The position numbers and the translations under genes are program-made. The notes under the pieces were generated by a model. That model ran no database searches. It was given only the letters and a program-made list of their open reading frames with translations, and was not told the origin of the DNA. From Hymenobacter norwichensis DSM 15439 (GTDB taxonomy: Bacteria; Bacteroidota; Bacteroidia; Cytophagales; Hymenobacteraceae), in contig NZ_ATVL01000006.1 of NCBI RefSeq assembly GCF_000420705.1, positions 62,001 to 126,000 on the forward strand: 64,000 nt of DNA, in the 5' to 3' direction. This document shows, piece after piece, positions 8,112 to 16,237 of this stretch; within the stretch, counting starts at the first letter, position 1; the number at the start of each line of letters is the position of its first letter.

Positions 8112-8615
8112 ATGAAAAAAAGCTTCGTTTTGCTGAGTGTTGCCTTGCTGCTAGGCTACACCGCCCCGGCCCAAACCATGTCTGCCGCTCCCAAGCAACT
8201 GGCGCTGGCCCGGCAGCTCAACCAATTGATGCGCGACCCGGCCAAGCCCAAGCAGGACGTGCTGATTGCCTTGAACAGCTGCCATGTTCAGCAAATTATC
8301 CGCGACCGGGACGCGGACGTGAACTTGGATAACCCATTGGCCATGAGCTTTGCTAGCGGCAAATCGGGGTGGGCGGTAAGTTCTAGTAACGGGTTTTTCG
8401 AACTGAAAATGGACTTTGAGTGGTCGGACGTTACGGCCGTGAGCTATGCCCGCTCCGATGACAAAGACTCGAAAGCGTTGTATGAAATTCAAATCAAGCG
8501 GCAAAAGAAAAACAGCACTACCAACTCTGAGCTGCAACTCTATACCACTGATGAGGCTGTGGTAAAGAACTTGGTAGCGCAACTAAACAAGCTGCGGCAA
8601 GGCTGTAACCAATAA
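8112..8615 (+). CDS. Secreted protein of unknown function
   Basis: This is a 167-residue protein with a clear Sec signal peptide (MKKSFVLLSVALLLGYTAPAQ). The mature part begins with a helical segment (KQLALARQLNQLMRD), then a beta-rich region with two cysteines (NSCHVQQIIRD and the C-terminal RQGCNQ) that could form a disulfide. I do not recognise a family. It lies 95 bases after the LTxxQ lipoprotein on the same strand. A short self-complementary segment (AACGGCCA ... TGGCCGTT, about 8618-8650) follows the stop, without a T run. Confidence 0.75.
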   Translation: MKKSFVLLSVALLLGYTAPAQTMSAAPKQLALARQLNQLMRDPAKPKQDVLIALNSCHVQQIIRDRDADVNLDNPLAMSFASGKSGWAVSSSNGFFELKMDFEWSDVTAVSYARSDDKDSKALYEIQIKRQKKNSTTNSELQLYTTDEAVVKNLVAQLNKLRQGCNQ

Positions 8616-8677
8616 GTAACGGCCATAACATTTCGGGGGGCGTGGCCGTTGGCGTACCCAACAACCGCCTCTTCTGC

Positions 8678-9775
8678 ATGCGCCACCAATCCTATCTGCT
8701 GCATTTCAATCCTAAGCTGAGCGTAAACAAAGCCGGCAAACACGTCCGCGACGGGCTTTCCACCGTGCTGCGTACCGGCAACAATGTGTGGATGAGCTGT
8801 GATGAGCGGACTAGTATTGAGCGGCTGCGCCTGACGGGCGCGCACGAGCTAAGTGCCCATTGCCGCTACGAACTGGCGGAGTTGCTCGACTTGGGTGATG
8901 ATGGCGAAGTGGAAATTGACATCGAAGGCATGGCCGAGGCCGAGCATTATCTGTGGGTGATTGGCTCGCACAGCCGCAAACGCAAGCAGCCCAAGCCCGA
9001 CGACGAGGACGTTGCCCACCAAATTTCCCGGCTAGCAGAAGTGAAAGAAGAACCCAGCCGCTACCTACTGGCTCGGATTCCGATGCTGCTCAACCCTACC
9101 ACCGGCGACTATGAGCTACAGCGCGAGGCCCCGCACCCCACCGACCCCACCAAAACCTTGTGCGCTGCCCAACTCCGTGGCACCGACACCACCAACGACT
9201 TACTGGAACTGCTGGCCGAGGACCCGCACCTGAAACCTTTCATGCAGATTCCGGGCAAAGACAACGGCTTTGATATTGAAGGGCTGGCTATTGCTCCTGA
9301 CGGACGGCTGTTTGTGGGCTTGCGTGGGCCAGTGCTACGCGGTTGGGCGGTGGTGCTGGAGCTACAGCCCTGCGAAGACAAGCACGGCCGATTGCGCCTC
9401 GATAAAGTGCCGGGTGCCACCCAGAAGTACTACAAAAAGCATTTCCTGGATTTGGGCGGTATGGGCGTGCGGGAATTGCGCCAGCGTGGCTCCGACTTGC
9501 TGCTCCTGGCCGGCCCCACCATGGACCTCGACGGCACCATCGCCGTGTATTGCTGGCCCGATGCTCTGCGTTGCGAACAAGATAGCCTCATCGGTTCCGA
9601 TAAGCTACAACGCCTCTTCGACGTGCCGCACGGGTTTGGTGCTACCGCCGGCCAGGACAAGGCCGAAGGCATGGCCCTGCTCGACGACCAGCACGTGCTC
9701 ATCGTGTTCGACAGTCCAACGGATGCCCGCAAACCTGCCCCTCACCAAGTAACTGCCGACGTGTACAAAATCTGA
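8678..9775 (+). CDS. DUF3616 domain protein
   Basis: This 365-residue protein starts at ATG 8678; a GTG at 8642 is in frame but precedes the conserved N-terminus. The segment LSTVLRTGNNVWMSCDERTS and the later FDIEGLAIAPDGRLFVGLRG, FLDLGGMGVRELRQRG and KAEGMALLDDQHVLIVFD are characteristic of DUF3616, whose repeated motifs suggest a beta-propeller. An aspartate-rich pattern suggests metal binding. No signal peptide is seen, so it is probably cytoplasmic. No activity is established for the family to my knowledge. Confidence 0.82.
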   Translation: MRHQSYLLHFNPKLSVNKAGKHVRDGLSTVLRTGNNVWMSCDERTSIERLRLTGAHELSAHCRYELAELLDLGDDGEVEIDIEGMAEAEHYLWVIGSHSRKRKQPKPDDEDVAHQISRLAEVKEEPSRYLLARIPMLLNPTTGDYELQREAPHPTDPTKTLCAAQLRGTDTTNDLLELLAEDPHLKPFMQIPGKDNGFDIEGLAIAPDGRLFVGLRGPVLRGWAVVLELQPCEDKHGRLRLDKVPGATQKYYKKHFLDLGGMGVRELRQRGSDLLLLAGPTMDLDGTIAVYCWPDALRCEQDSLIGSDKLQRLFDVPHGFGATAGQDKAEGMALLDDQHVLIVFDSPTDARKPAPHQVTADVYKI

Positions 9776-9889
9776 CGTCAGTTCATTTTTAGTGGTGCTG
9801 CCTAACCAGCGAATATCACCCGCTGGCTGGGGCTGTAAAACAAACGAGTAAGGTTCGAGGTATGGACCTGTCTGACCATTGCCCCCTTT

Positions 9890-10396
9890 ATGGCGTTACT
9901 ACGCACTCCCGAAACCACTCACCGCGTCCATTTCCAGGATTGCGACATGCTGGGCCACCTCAACAACGCCCGCTACCTCGATTACTTCCTCAACGCTCGT
10001 GAAGAGCACACCACCCAACATTACTCCCTCAACCTCGGCGAGCTGGCTCGTGAGCAGGGCTCGGCCTGGGTGATTACCAAGCACCACCTCAGCTACTTGC
10101 GCCCGGCAGTACACGCCGAGCGGGTGTTAATTCGTACCCAGCTCATTCATTTCGACAACTCCAACCTAGTAGTGGAAATGCAGATGCTTAGCGAAGACGG
10201 ACAGCGCCTCAAGGCGTTGCTGTGGTCGGAAATGGCGTTTGTAAGCGTGAAATCCGCCACCCGCTCCGAGCATTCCGATGCCCTGATGGACATGCTGGAA
10301 GAGTTGGATGTGGAAGAAGTGCAGTATGATGCCGATGGGTTTGATGAGCGGGTGAAGTACCTGCGCAAAACACTCAAGCAGCTGCGCAAAGAATAG
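9890..10396 (+). CDS. Acyl-CoA thioesterase, 4HBT hot-dog fold
   Basis: This 168-residue enzyme has the catalytic motif FQDCDMLGHLNNARYLDYF near the N-terminus (Asp in the D-x-x-G-H-x-N-N signature), as in FadM/YbgC-type thioesterases that hydrolyse acyl-CoA to free acid and CoA. The remaining sequence fits a single hot-dog domain followed by an acidic helical tail (DALMDMLEELDVEEVQYD). ATG 9890 gives the family-like start. It is a stand-alone gene between a 114-base spacer and a terminator. Substrate chain length cannot be told. Confidence 0.85.
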   Translation: MALLRTPETTHRVHFQDCDMLGHLNNARYLDYFLNAREEHTTQHYSLNLGELAREQGSAWVITKHHLSYLRPAVHAERVLIRTQLIHFDNSNLVVEMQMLSEDGQRLKALLWSEMAFVSVKSATRSEHSDALMDMLEELDVEEVQYDADGFDERVKYLRKTLKQLRKE

Positions 10397-10465
10397 CGCC
10401 GCTGGCGTGCATAACTCGGGCCGAAAGCAGTAAAATCAGAACCCACTGCCGAGGCTAGGCGTATT

Positions 10466-10506
10466 GAAAAAGGGGCCGGGATAGACCCGCAGCCCCTTTT
10501 CTTTTT
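10466..10506 (+). terminator. Terminator after the thioesterase gene
   Basis: An AAAAGGGGC stem and GCCCCTTTT partner enclose a CGGGATAGACCCG inner hairpin, followed by CTTTTT. It ends only 14 bases before the next start codon. Confidence 0.75.
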
Positions 10507-10520
10507 ACCTCCCGATCATC

Positions 10521-11093
10521 ATGAGCATCTTCAGCAGCGACAAACTCAAAGGAAAAAAAATAGCCATTGTTGCCACCGACGGTTTCGAGCAGGTGGAACT
10601 CACCGAACCCAAGAAATACCTAGAAAATGAAGGTGCCGAAGTGCACGTCATTTCCCTAAAAAGCGGCTCCATTAAAGGCTGGGATGAAACCGACTGGGGC
10701 GACAAAGTGGACGTAGACAAGGTAATAACCGACGCCCGCGTAGCCGACTACGATGCGCTGGTACTGCCCGGCGGCCAAATCAACCCTGACAAGCTGCGCG
10801 TCGAGCAAGACGTGGTGAACTTTGTAGGTGAGTTTATGCGCTCCGGCAAAGTAGTAGCTGCCATCTGCCACGGCCCCTGGACGCTCATCGAAACTGGCCT
10901 CGTGCATGGCAAGAAAATGACCAGTTACCCCAGCATCAAAACCGACCTCAAAAACGCTGGTGCCCACTGGGAAGACTCGGAAGTGGTAGTGGACAAAGGC
11001 CTTATTACCAGCCGCAACCCCAACGATATTCCAGCCTTCAATAAGAAGATTGTAGAAGAAATTCTGGAAGGCACTCACGCATCCCGCAGCTAA
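10521..11093 (+). CDS. PfpI/DJ-1-family glyoxalase or deglycase-type protein
   Basis: This 190-residue single-domain protein of the type 1 glutamine-amidotransferase-like (DJ-1/PfpI/YhbO) family has the nucleophile elbow ICHGPWTLIETG with C117 and H118, and an early acidic residue (E23 in DGFEQVEL). YhbO-like members protect against oxidative and electrophile stress; protease, deglycase and glyoxalase activities have all been proposed. LPGGQINPDKLR, SYPSIKTDLKNAGAHW and ITSRNPNDIPAF are typical family segments. It is monocistronic, bracketed by terminators on both sides. Confidence 0.9.
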   Translation: MSIFSSDKLKGKKIAIVATDGFEQVELTEPKKYLENEGAEVHVISLKSGSIKGWDETDWGDKVDVDKVITDARVADYDALVLPGGQINPDKLRVEQDVVNFVGEFMRSGKVVAAICHGPWTLIETGLVHGKKMTSYPSIKTDLKNAGAHWEDSEVVVDKGLITSRNPNDIPAFNKKIVEEILEGTHASRS

Positions 11094-11111
11094 GCCGTTG
11101 GGTTCCATAGC

Positions 11112-11144
11112 AAAGGCCCCGCCGGCTCAACGGTGGGGCCTTTT
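11112..11144 (+). terminator. Terminator after the PfpI gene
   Basis: AAAGGCCCCGCCG pairs with CGGTGGGGCCTTTT around a GCTCAA loop, 18 bases after the stop. Confidence 0.8.
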
Positions 11145-11228
11145 GCATTTAATGACTTATTAAAAGTCAAGACTGCGTAGCATAGAGCCGTAGCGGATTC
11201 CTAAACAATGCAGCTCGGTACAGTTGCT

Positions 11229-11328
11229 CCGGTTTGACGGCTTTTCGGCCGTCGGGCTAGTTGTCGTCTGCTACCTAGTAAGGGTAGTATTTCATAACCG
11301 GCCCGACAGCCGAAAAACCGTTAAACCG
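11229..11328. repeat. Imperfect 33-bp inverted repeat between convergent genes
   Basis: The left arm 11229-11261 (CCGGTTTGACGGCTTTTCGG...) and right arm 11296-11328 (...GCCGAAAAACCGTTAAACCGG) pair with about five mismatches. The interior contains CTACCTAGTAAGGGTAG, itself partly palindromic. It lies between the PfpI gene and the membrane-protein gene and differs in sequence from the GTGAGATGG family. Confidence 0.6.
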
Positions 11329-11351
11329 GGTGAGCTAGTTCTAAAACCACT

Positions 11352-11858
11352 TTAGTATAGCAACTCCAGCAGCCGGCTGGCCTGCTGGTGATACACCAAG
11401 TAAAAGCTTACGTCAAATACAAATAGAAATCCGCCTTGCAGCCACAACGAACGGCCGAAACCTAGCAGGCGCTCCGGTAGCTTGTTGGCCGTGGCCGCCC
11501 GCGCCCGCAGCCAACTCCCAATGCACACGTACGCTACATCGAGGCCCGCATTGAAAAGCAGGATTTTCTCGAAGGTAAATTGCGCAGTTAAGCTGTCGGG
11601 TAACGTGAGGCCTTCTACGTGGTTAGGTTGCGCCCGGAGCATGCCCCACACTGCCAGCGCCACATTCACGAGGTTCCAACCCAGGTTCATCCGGTGGAAA
11701 TATACTTCCTCGGTATGTACGCCTGATTGGTTGACTTGGTAGCCACTTACCAGCAGATTGAGCAGTGCCCATGCCCCCAGCACCGCCATGCCCCGCTCGG
11801 CCAGCAGCTCACGGGCCTGATTGATGGTGGGTAATGAATCAAGCAAGAGGAATGTCAT
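11352..11858 (-). CDS. Four-helix membrane protein of unknown function
   Basis: This 168-residue protein starts at ATG 11858, nine bases inside a TTG alternative. Hydrophobic segments near GMAVLGAWALLNLLVSGY, MNLGWNLVNVALAVWGML, NAGLDVAYVCIGSWL and LQGGFLFVFDVSFYLVY suggest four transmembrane helices. Conserved-looking polar residues (N, W, D) sit inside the helices. It resembles small Bacteroidota membrane proteins such as those labelled DUF6992, but I am not certain. It lies downstream of the barrel gene on the same strand, after a terminator. Confidence 0.72.
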   Translation of the reverse strand: MTFLLLDSLPTINQARELLAERGMAVLGAWALLNLLVSGYQVNQSGVHTEEVYFHRMNLGWNLVNVALAVWGMLRAQPNHVEGLTLPDSLTAQFTFEKILLFNAGLDVAYVCIGSWLRARAATANKLPERLLGFGRSLWLQGGFLFVFDVSFYLVYHQQASRLLELLY

Positions 11859-11891
11859 AAGGTACAATAGTTTGCGGAACAGCTAAAAACT

Positions 11892-11922
11892 AAAAAGGGA
11901 AGCCGCATTGGCCTCCCTTTTC
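11892..11922 (-). terminator. Terminator after the outer-membrane barrel gene
   Basis: AAAAGGGAGGCC pairs with GGCTTCCCTTTT (read on the minus strand), just after the stop of the barrel gene at 11951. Confidence 0.7.
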
Positions 11923-11950
11923 TGATAGTAGTAAACCCGCAGAAATAGAT

Positions 11951-12625
11951 TTAGTTGGTGAACCCAACGCCTACATACACCTGAAAAACACCGTTTTTCA
12001 CGTCTTTGTACACTCGGGCAGCAGTAGCAGAATCTTTATAGATGTCGGCCAAGCCCAAATCGTAGCGCGCACCCACGCGGGCGGGTCCTATGCGGGCTTC
12101 CAAGCCACCCACCACACCATAATCGAGACTATGCAGGCCGGCGCTGGAAATGCTTTTCTCGGCTCCAGCATCTTTCACCCGTACCAACAGCGACGCCTGT
12201 GGCCCTACGTGCACGCTCACGTTGTCGAGGAAATTGTACACGAAAAGCACGGGCACCTGAATGTAGTCCAGCCGGGTTTCGCGCGTAGTCGTCGAGCCAC
12301 CACCTAATGGAACTTGCGTGTCGTCGTAGCCTTTGCGGGAAAACAGGATTTCCGGCTGGATGGAAACTTTGTCGTTTAAGCCAAACTGAGCGTACAAACC
12401 GGCGTGGTAAGTTTTCAAATTTGACAGCGCATCTTCGTACGTGTCGCGGTTGCCGCCCCGGATATCAGCCAGGTTGAAGCCACCTTTAATGCCGAAGCCA
12501 TTGTTGCGCGAGTCACTGGTGGAAGGAGCATAATCGGTGGAAGAGCGCACTCCATCAACGCTTTGCTGGGCCGACGCTGTGAAGCCAACGCCGCATGCTG
12601 CAAGTAAGAGAAGTAGTTTTTTCAT
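11951..12625 (-). CDS. Outer-membrane beta-barrel protein (porin/PorT-like)
   Basis: This 224-residue protein starts at ATG 12625, giving a signal peptide (MKKLLLLLAACGVGFTASAQ). The mature part begins with NGFGIKGGFNLADIRGG and continues with alternating beta strands (YHAGLYAQFGLNDKVSIQPEILFSRKGY, VPVLFVYNFLDNVSVHVGPQ, VGARYDLGLADIY) ending in GVFQVYVGVGFTN with a terminal aromatic-rich strand. This fits the small outer-membrane beta-barrel family common in Bacteroidota. The cargo or role is unknown. It is separated from its neighbours by a terminator and a ~200-base spacer. Confidence 0.85.
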   Translation of the reverse strand: MKKLLLLLAACGVGFTASAQQSVDGVRSSTDYAPSTSDSRNNGFGIKGGFNLADIRGGNRDTYEDALSNLKTYHAGLYAQFGLNDKVSIQPEILFSRKGYDDTQVPLGGGSTTTRETRLDYIQVPVLFVYNFLDNVSVHVGPQASLLVRVKDAGAEKSISSAGLHSLDYGVVGGLEARIGPARVGARYDLGLADIYKDSATAARVYKDVKNGVFQVYVGVGFTN

Positions 12626-12788
12626 GGGAATAAGGGGTAAGTAATGGGGCGAAACCCAGGAAGCCACATATGGGCTGGCTAGTTGATGCTAAGCCCCTAT
12701 ACTTTCACCGGGCCGGAAAGTTGCGCCGGCTAAGTATTCGTAACCCATAAATTCTAAAGAATAAGCTAGTATCTCTGCTAATAGTTAC

Positions 12789-12796
12789 TATCTTTG
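12789..12796 (+). promoter_or_regulatory. Possible promoter -7 box of tRNA-Val
   Basis: TATCTTTG matches TAnnTTTG and lies 30 bases before the tRNA 5' end. No clear TTTG -33 box is seen. The same octamer occurs before the gene at 17626. Confidence 0.4.
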
Positions 12797-12826
12797 GCTC
12801 TTTACGGCCGCCGCCAGACGATTTGC

Positions 12827-12901
12827 GGGGCGTTAGCTCAGTTGGTTCAGAGCATTACCTCGACAAGGTAGGGGTCACTGGTTCGAGCCCAGTACGCCCC
12901 A
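12827..12901 (+). tRNA. tRNA-Val(GAC)
   Basis: A full cloverleaf is visible. Acceptor GGGGCGT pairs with ACGCCCC, the D-arm is GCTC...GAGC, the anticodon stem is TTACC/GGTAG with loop TCGACAA, and the T-arm is ACTGG TTCGAGC CCAGT. With a seven-base loop the anticodon is GAC (valine). The base before it, position 33, reads C instead of the near-universal U. The discriminator is A, and CCA is not encoded. Confidence 0.9.
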
Positions 12902-12921
12902 CGCAAATCACCCGAATCCGA

Positions 12922-12956
12922 AATAACCGTCTGTGAAGACGGTTATTATCGTTTTT
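12922..12956 (+). terminator. Terminator after tRNA-Val
   Basis: A perfect 11-bp stem AATAACCGTCT/AGACGGTTATT with a GTGA loop is followed by ATCGTTTTT, 21 bases after the tRNA. Confidence 0.8.
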
Positions 12957-13055
12957 AAGGGTGTAGAAAGTAGAACTGGGAATTCAGGCCTTAGACTTGA
13001 TGATAGCTCTTTCCTGCCAAGCAAAACCAACCGTGTAGCTGATGCAAGTTGTGGC

Positions 13056-13211
13056 GCCGTTGCCAGTTTACTGGCTTTTTTGCCAGCTGATCGGTCGTTG
13101 TCAATACCATATGGCGAACTAGCAGCGGATACCAACGGTGGCATATAGCCGCCCATCATCCCGCTGAAAAACAGGCTGACGGGCGAACCTCCGCCAAGCA
13201 CTCCACAACTT
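13056..13211 (+). repeat. Interspersed intergenic repeat, copy B
   Basis: This copy is homologous to 4362-4499 in the same orientation. It begins GCCGTTGCCAGT, has the identical 20-base core at 13081-13100, and ends GACGGGCGAACCTCCGCC ... CAACTT. Relative to copy A it carries ~16 extra bases around 13150-13166. It fills the gap between tRNA-Val and the deacetylase gene; no supported gene lies in 12957-13256. Confidence 0.6.
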
Positions 13212-13256
13212 GGGGTAGCTAAGCTCTTTTTATCTCAGTTCTAAGCTCTACGTAAG

Positions 13257-14162
13257 ATGCTCTCTATTGCCTGGGCACCCCTCTACGCACACCCCTTGCC
13301 CGACAATCACCGCTTTCCGATGCTGAAGTATGAGCTGTTGCCTGAGCAACTACTGCGCGAAGGCACAGTGCCGGAAAGTGCCTTCTTCATGCCCGTTGCG
13401 CCACCCGCCACCGATATTCTGCGCACCCACGAGGCGGAGTATTACCAGCGGCTCTGCACCGGCGGCCTCACCCGGCAGGAGGAGCGCGCCACCGGCTTTC
13501 CGTGGAGTACGCAGCTTATCGAACGTGAAGTAACTATTCTGGGCGGTACGCTGGAATGTGCCCGTCGCGCCCTGCAAAGCGGTATTGCGCTCAACATTGC
13601 GGGCGGTACGCACCACGCCTTCCGCAACCGGGGCGAAGGGTTCTGCCTGCTCAACGACCAAGCCGCCGCCGCTGATTACCTACTGGCTCACCCGGAATTT
13701 AATGTGCGTAAAGTACTGATTGTAGACCTGGACGTGCACCAGGGCAATGGCACAGCCAGCATTTTCCAGCAGGAGCCGTGCGTGTTCACCTTCTCGATGC
13801 ACGGCGCCCGCAACTACCCGCACCGCAAAGAGCAATCCGACCTTGACCTGCCCCTACCCGACAACACCGATGATGCCGCCTACCTTACGCTGCTCCACAA
13901 TACGCTCCCGCGCCTACTCGACGAAGTGCAGCCCGATTTCGTGTTCTACCTCAGCGGCGTTGATGTGCTGGCCACCGATAAGCTAGGCCACCTCGCCCTC
14001 AGCCGGGAGGGCTGCCGCCAGCGCGACGAGTATGTACTAGGCCTCTGCCACCGCCACAAGCTGCCCGTAGTGGTGTGCATGGGCGGCGGCTACTCCCCGC
14101 GCATCGCCGACATTATAGAAGCCCACGCCAACACCTTCCGCGCCGCGGCGGCTATATGGTGA
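13257..14162 (+). CDS. Histone deacetylase-family (AcuC-like) zinc deacetylase
   Basis: This 301-residue enzyme of the arginase/deacetylase fold shows the class motifs in order: GGTHHAFRNRGEGFCLLND (tandem active-site His), VLIVDLDVHQGNGTASIF (D-x-H zinc ligands), FVFYLSGVDVL (third zinc Asp), and VVVCMGGGYSPRI (Gly-rich loop). Bacterial members (AcuC, HdaH, acetylpolyamine amidohydrolases) remove acetyl groups from lysine, polyamines or acetoin-pathway proteins. Substrate cannot be told here. The start at 13257 gives LSIAWAPLYAHPLPDNHRF, typical of the bacterial family N-terminus. Confidence 0.9.
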   Translation: MLSIAWAPLYAHPLPDNHRFPMLKYELLPEQLLREGTVPESAFFMPVAPPATDILRTHEAEYYQRLCTGGLTRQEERATGFPWSTQLIEREVTILGGTLECARRALQSGIALNIAGGTHHAFRNRGEGFCLLNDQAAAADYLLAHPEFNVRKVLIVDLDVHQGNGTASIFQQEPCVFTFSMHGARNYPHRKEQSDLDLPLPDNTDDAAYLTLLHNTLPRLLDEVQPDFVFYLSGVDVLATDKLGHLALSREGCRQRDEYVLGLCHRHKLPVVVCMGGGYSPRIADIIEAHANTFRAAAAIW

Positions 14163-14275
14163 AGTAGTAAACTTGTGAGATGGTGAGATTGATGTTTCAG
14201 CGGGCCTACTGGCGCAAATAGCGCAGCGGACTCATCATTTCACAAACTCACCGTCTTACCGTATCACAACTTGCC
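14162..14275. repeat. Imperfect inverted repeat of the GTGAGATGGTGAG family
   Basis: The left arm (14162-14193, with CTTGTGAGATGGTGAGATT) pairs with a right arm (14230-14275, with CACAAACTCACCGTCTTACC), allowing mismatches. The element spans the convergent gap between the deacetylase and methyltransferase genes and overlaps the methyltransferase stop. Confidence 0.5.
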
Positions 14276-14960
14276 ACCGGAAGGCCCAGCGCCAGCGTAG
14301 GGTATACTGCCTGATATTGGCTTGTTGGAGCAAGCGTTGCCAGTCTTGGCGGCTGAAGGAGCGGGCTACTGATAGCGGAGCATCATTCTGTACCAGATAC
14401 GAGCCGCGTAACAGGCGCGTCAGCCATTTAATGCTATAATACGCCAGCGGGTGGCGGTGCAAATCGTTGATGATAACGGCAGTGCTAGCTTGGGTTTGGC
14501 ATTGCGCTAATAGCGGCGCCAGAATTTCATCGGGGAAGTGGTGGCAGAACAGGCTGCACGTGATGATATCGAACGGCTGCCGCTGAAATTCCAGCGAGAA
14601 GATGTCATGCTGCTGGAAACTGATTTCCGGGAAGCTTTGGGCTTTAATGGCCGCGTATTCCAGCATGAACGGGCTGGCATCAATACCGATCAACTCCACC
14701 GGAATCTGGTGCTGGCGGGCCCAACGCGCCACTTTCCGAAGCGTGTCGCCACCACCGCTGCCTAAATCGGCGAGGCGCAACGGGCGACCCACCGGAAACT
14801 GTGGCCGCAGACGTTCCAACGCATCCAGCACCGGCGCATATCCTCCCAGCCACGTGTTGATGGTTTCCAACTCATCTAGGTTCTGGCGCAACGCATCATT
14901 GGCCAGCGAGTGGTCGTCCATCAACTCTTCTTCCGTTGCACGGCGCGTAAAATCAGGCAT
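14256..14960 (-). CDS. Class I SAM-dependent methyltransferase (type III PKS cluster)
   Basis: This 234-residue protein has motif I LADLGSGGGDTLRKVA (~66-80), motif II acidic residue in VELIGIDASPFMLEYAA, and FDIITCSLFCHHFPDE with a following loop, all typical of small-molecule methyltransferases of the ubiE/SrsB-like type. It is the third gene of a minus-strand set: FAD oxidoreductase, type III PKS, methyltransferase. In alkylresorcinol loci (Streptomyces srsABC) a methyltransferase O-methylates the ring made by the type III PKS, and the same role is inferred here. ATG 14960 is the only good start. It is separated from the PKS gene by 125 bases holding an inverted repeat. Confidence 0.85.
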   Translation of the reverse strand: MPDFTRRATEEELMDDHSLANDALRQNLDELETINTWLGGYAPVLDALERLRPQFPVGRPLRLADLGSGGGDTLRKVARWARQHQIPVELIGIDASPFMLEYAAIKAQSFPEISFQQHDIFSLEFQRQPFDIITCSLFCHHFPDEILAPLLAQCQTQASTAVIINDLHRHPLAYYSIKWLTRLLRGSYLVQNDAPLSVARSFSRQDWQRLLQQANIRQYTLRWRWAFRWQVVIR

Positions 14961-14969
14961 TGGGTATTA

Positions 14970-15069
14970 ATTGCTGAATTGTTCAATAGTTGATGGCTGC
15001 ATAGTCTGACTGCTGCTGGTATGCTGGTATTCAGCGCAACGTGTTCCAACAATTCAACTATTAAGCAAT
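14970..15069. repeat. Imperfect inverted repeat between PKS and methyltransferase genes
   Basis: ATTGCTGAATTGTTCAATAG continues to 14996, and CCAACAATTCAACTATTAAG runs through 15069. When reverse-complemented they match at about 19 of 24 positions. The sequence is unlike the GTGAGATGG family, but the placement is analogous. Confidence 0.5.
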
Positions 15070-15085
15070 GCCGCAATTCCACCCA

Positions 15086-16195
15086 TCAACACACCACCCG
15101 CAACAGCATGGCTTCCAGCGTGAGGCCGGGACCGAAGGCGAAGCTAAGAACCGGCGCTCCGGCATCAGCAGCCGTAAAGCCACCTAGTAGCTCCCGCAAC
15201 ACGTACAGGACTGTAGCCGACGACATATTGCCGTACTCGCGTAGCACTTTGTACGCTGGCGCGTTGTCGGCACGGGTCAAGTTCAGCTCCTGCTCGATGG
15301 TTTCGAGGATGCGCCGCCCACCGGGGTGAATGGCGAAATGTTTGATATCAGTCAGCTTAACGGGTAGGCGACGCAGCAGGTCGTCGGTGAGTTGGCGGAT
15401 GCCCTTCTGAATCAGCCGCGGCACATACGAAGACAAGGTCATTTCAAACCCGAAGTCGTTGACGTGCCAAGCCATGTCAGCGTGGCCATCGGGCTCCAAG
15501 CCACAATGAAACGCTTCTAAAGCCAGATGGGGCCGTGTGCCCGATGGCCGGCCCAGCACCAAAGCCGCGGCCGAACCATCCCCGAACAAGGCGTTGGAAA
15601 CCAGATGGTCTTCTTCGTGGTGCTTCTGAAAGTGCAGCGTGCACAGCTCGGTACATACCACCAGCACCCGCGCATCGGCATCGGCCCGGCAGATGGCGTC
15701 GGCCAGTTTCAGGGCGTTAAAGGCCGCGTAGCAGCCCATAAAATTCACGCACGTACGCTGCACGTTGGGTTGCAGCCCCAGTCGGTGTACCAGCTCAATG
15801 TCCAGCCCCGGAGCGTACATGCCCGTGCAGCTCACCGAAATCAGGTGGGTGAGCGAACTGGCCGGAATTTCGGGGGCCTGACTCAAACAGCTTTCGGCCG
15901 CCGCCGCCGCCAGCGGCAGCGCCTCGCGACGATACGCCTGCATGCGGGTTCCTACCGACGGAAAAGGCTCTAGATCAGGTGTGTTTGGGAAGAAAGTGAA
16001 GTCGCCGTTGGGGCGTCCGTAATCCGGTAGTACGGTGTATCGATGCTCAATGCCCGACATCCGGTACAGAGCCCGCAGTTTGCGCGTAGCTGCCTCGTCG
16101 AATTGCAAGGCCTGGGCCATGAAATCGCCAATTTGAGCTTGTGGAAGACGGTGGGAGGGGTTGGCCGTGCCAATGGCACTGAGGTAGCTAATCAT
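15086..16195 (-). CDS. Type III polyketide synthase
   Basis: This 369-residue chalcone/stilbene-synthase-fold enzyme retains all three catalytic residues: C155 in VNFMGCYAAFNALKLAD, H290 in FAIHPGGRRILETIE and N323 in YGNMSSATVLYVL. The C-terminal GAPVLSFAFGPGLTLEAMLL loop is also standard. Type III PKSs condense malonyl-CoA onto an acyl-CoA starter to form resorcinols, phloroglucinols or pyrones; the bacterial BpsA/SrsA group uses fatty acyl starters. The gene lies between an FAD oxidoreductase (upstream) and a methyltransferase (downstream) on the same strand, which supports an alkylresorcinol/alkylquinone-type product. The exact product is unknown. The start is ATG 16195. Confidence 0.93.
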   Translation of the reverse strand: MISYLSAIGTANPSHRLPQAQIGDFMAQALQFDEAATRKLRALYRMSGIEHRYTVLPDYGRPNGDFTFFPNTPDLEPFPSVGTRMQAYRREALPLAAAAAESCLSQAPEIPASSLTHLISVSCTGMYAPGLDIELVHRLGLQPNVQRTCVNFMGCYAAFNALKLADAICRADADARVLVVCTELCTLHFQKHHEEDHLVSNALFGDGSAAALVLGRPSGTRPHLALEAFHCGLEPDGHADMAWHVNDFGFEMTLSSYVPRLIQKGIRQLTDDLLRRLPVKLTDIKHFAIHPGGRRILETIEQELNLTRADNAPAYKVLREYGNMSSATVLYVLRELLGGFTAADAGAPVLSFAFGPGLTLEAMLLRVVC

Positions 16196-16237
16196 TAAAG
16201 GCAGTATACGGAAATAGTGACGCGGTGAGATGGTGGA

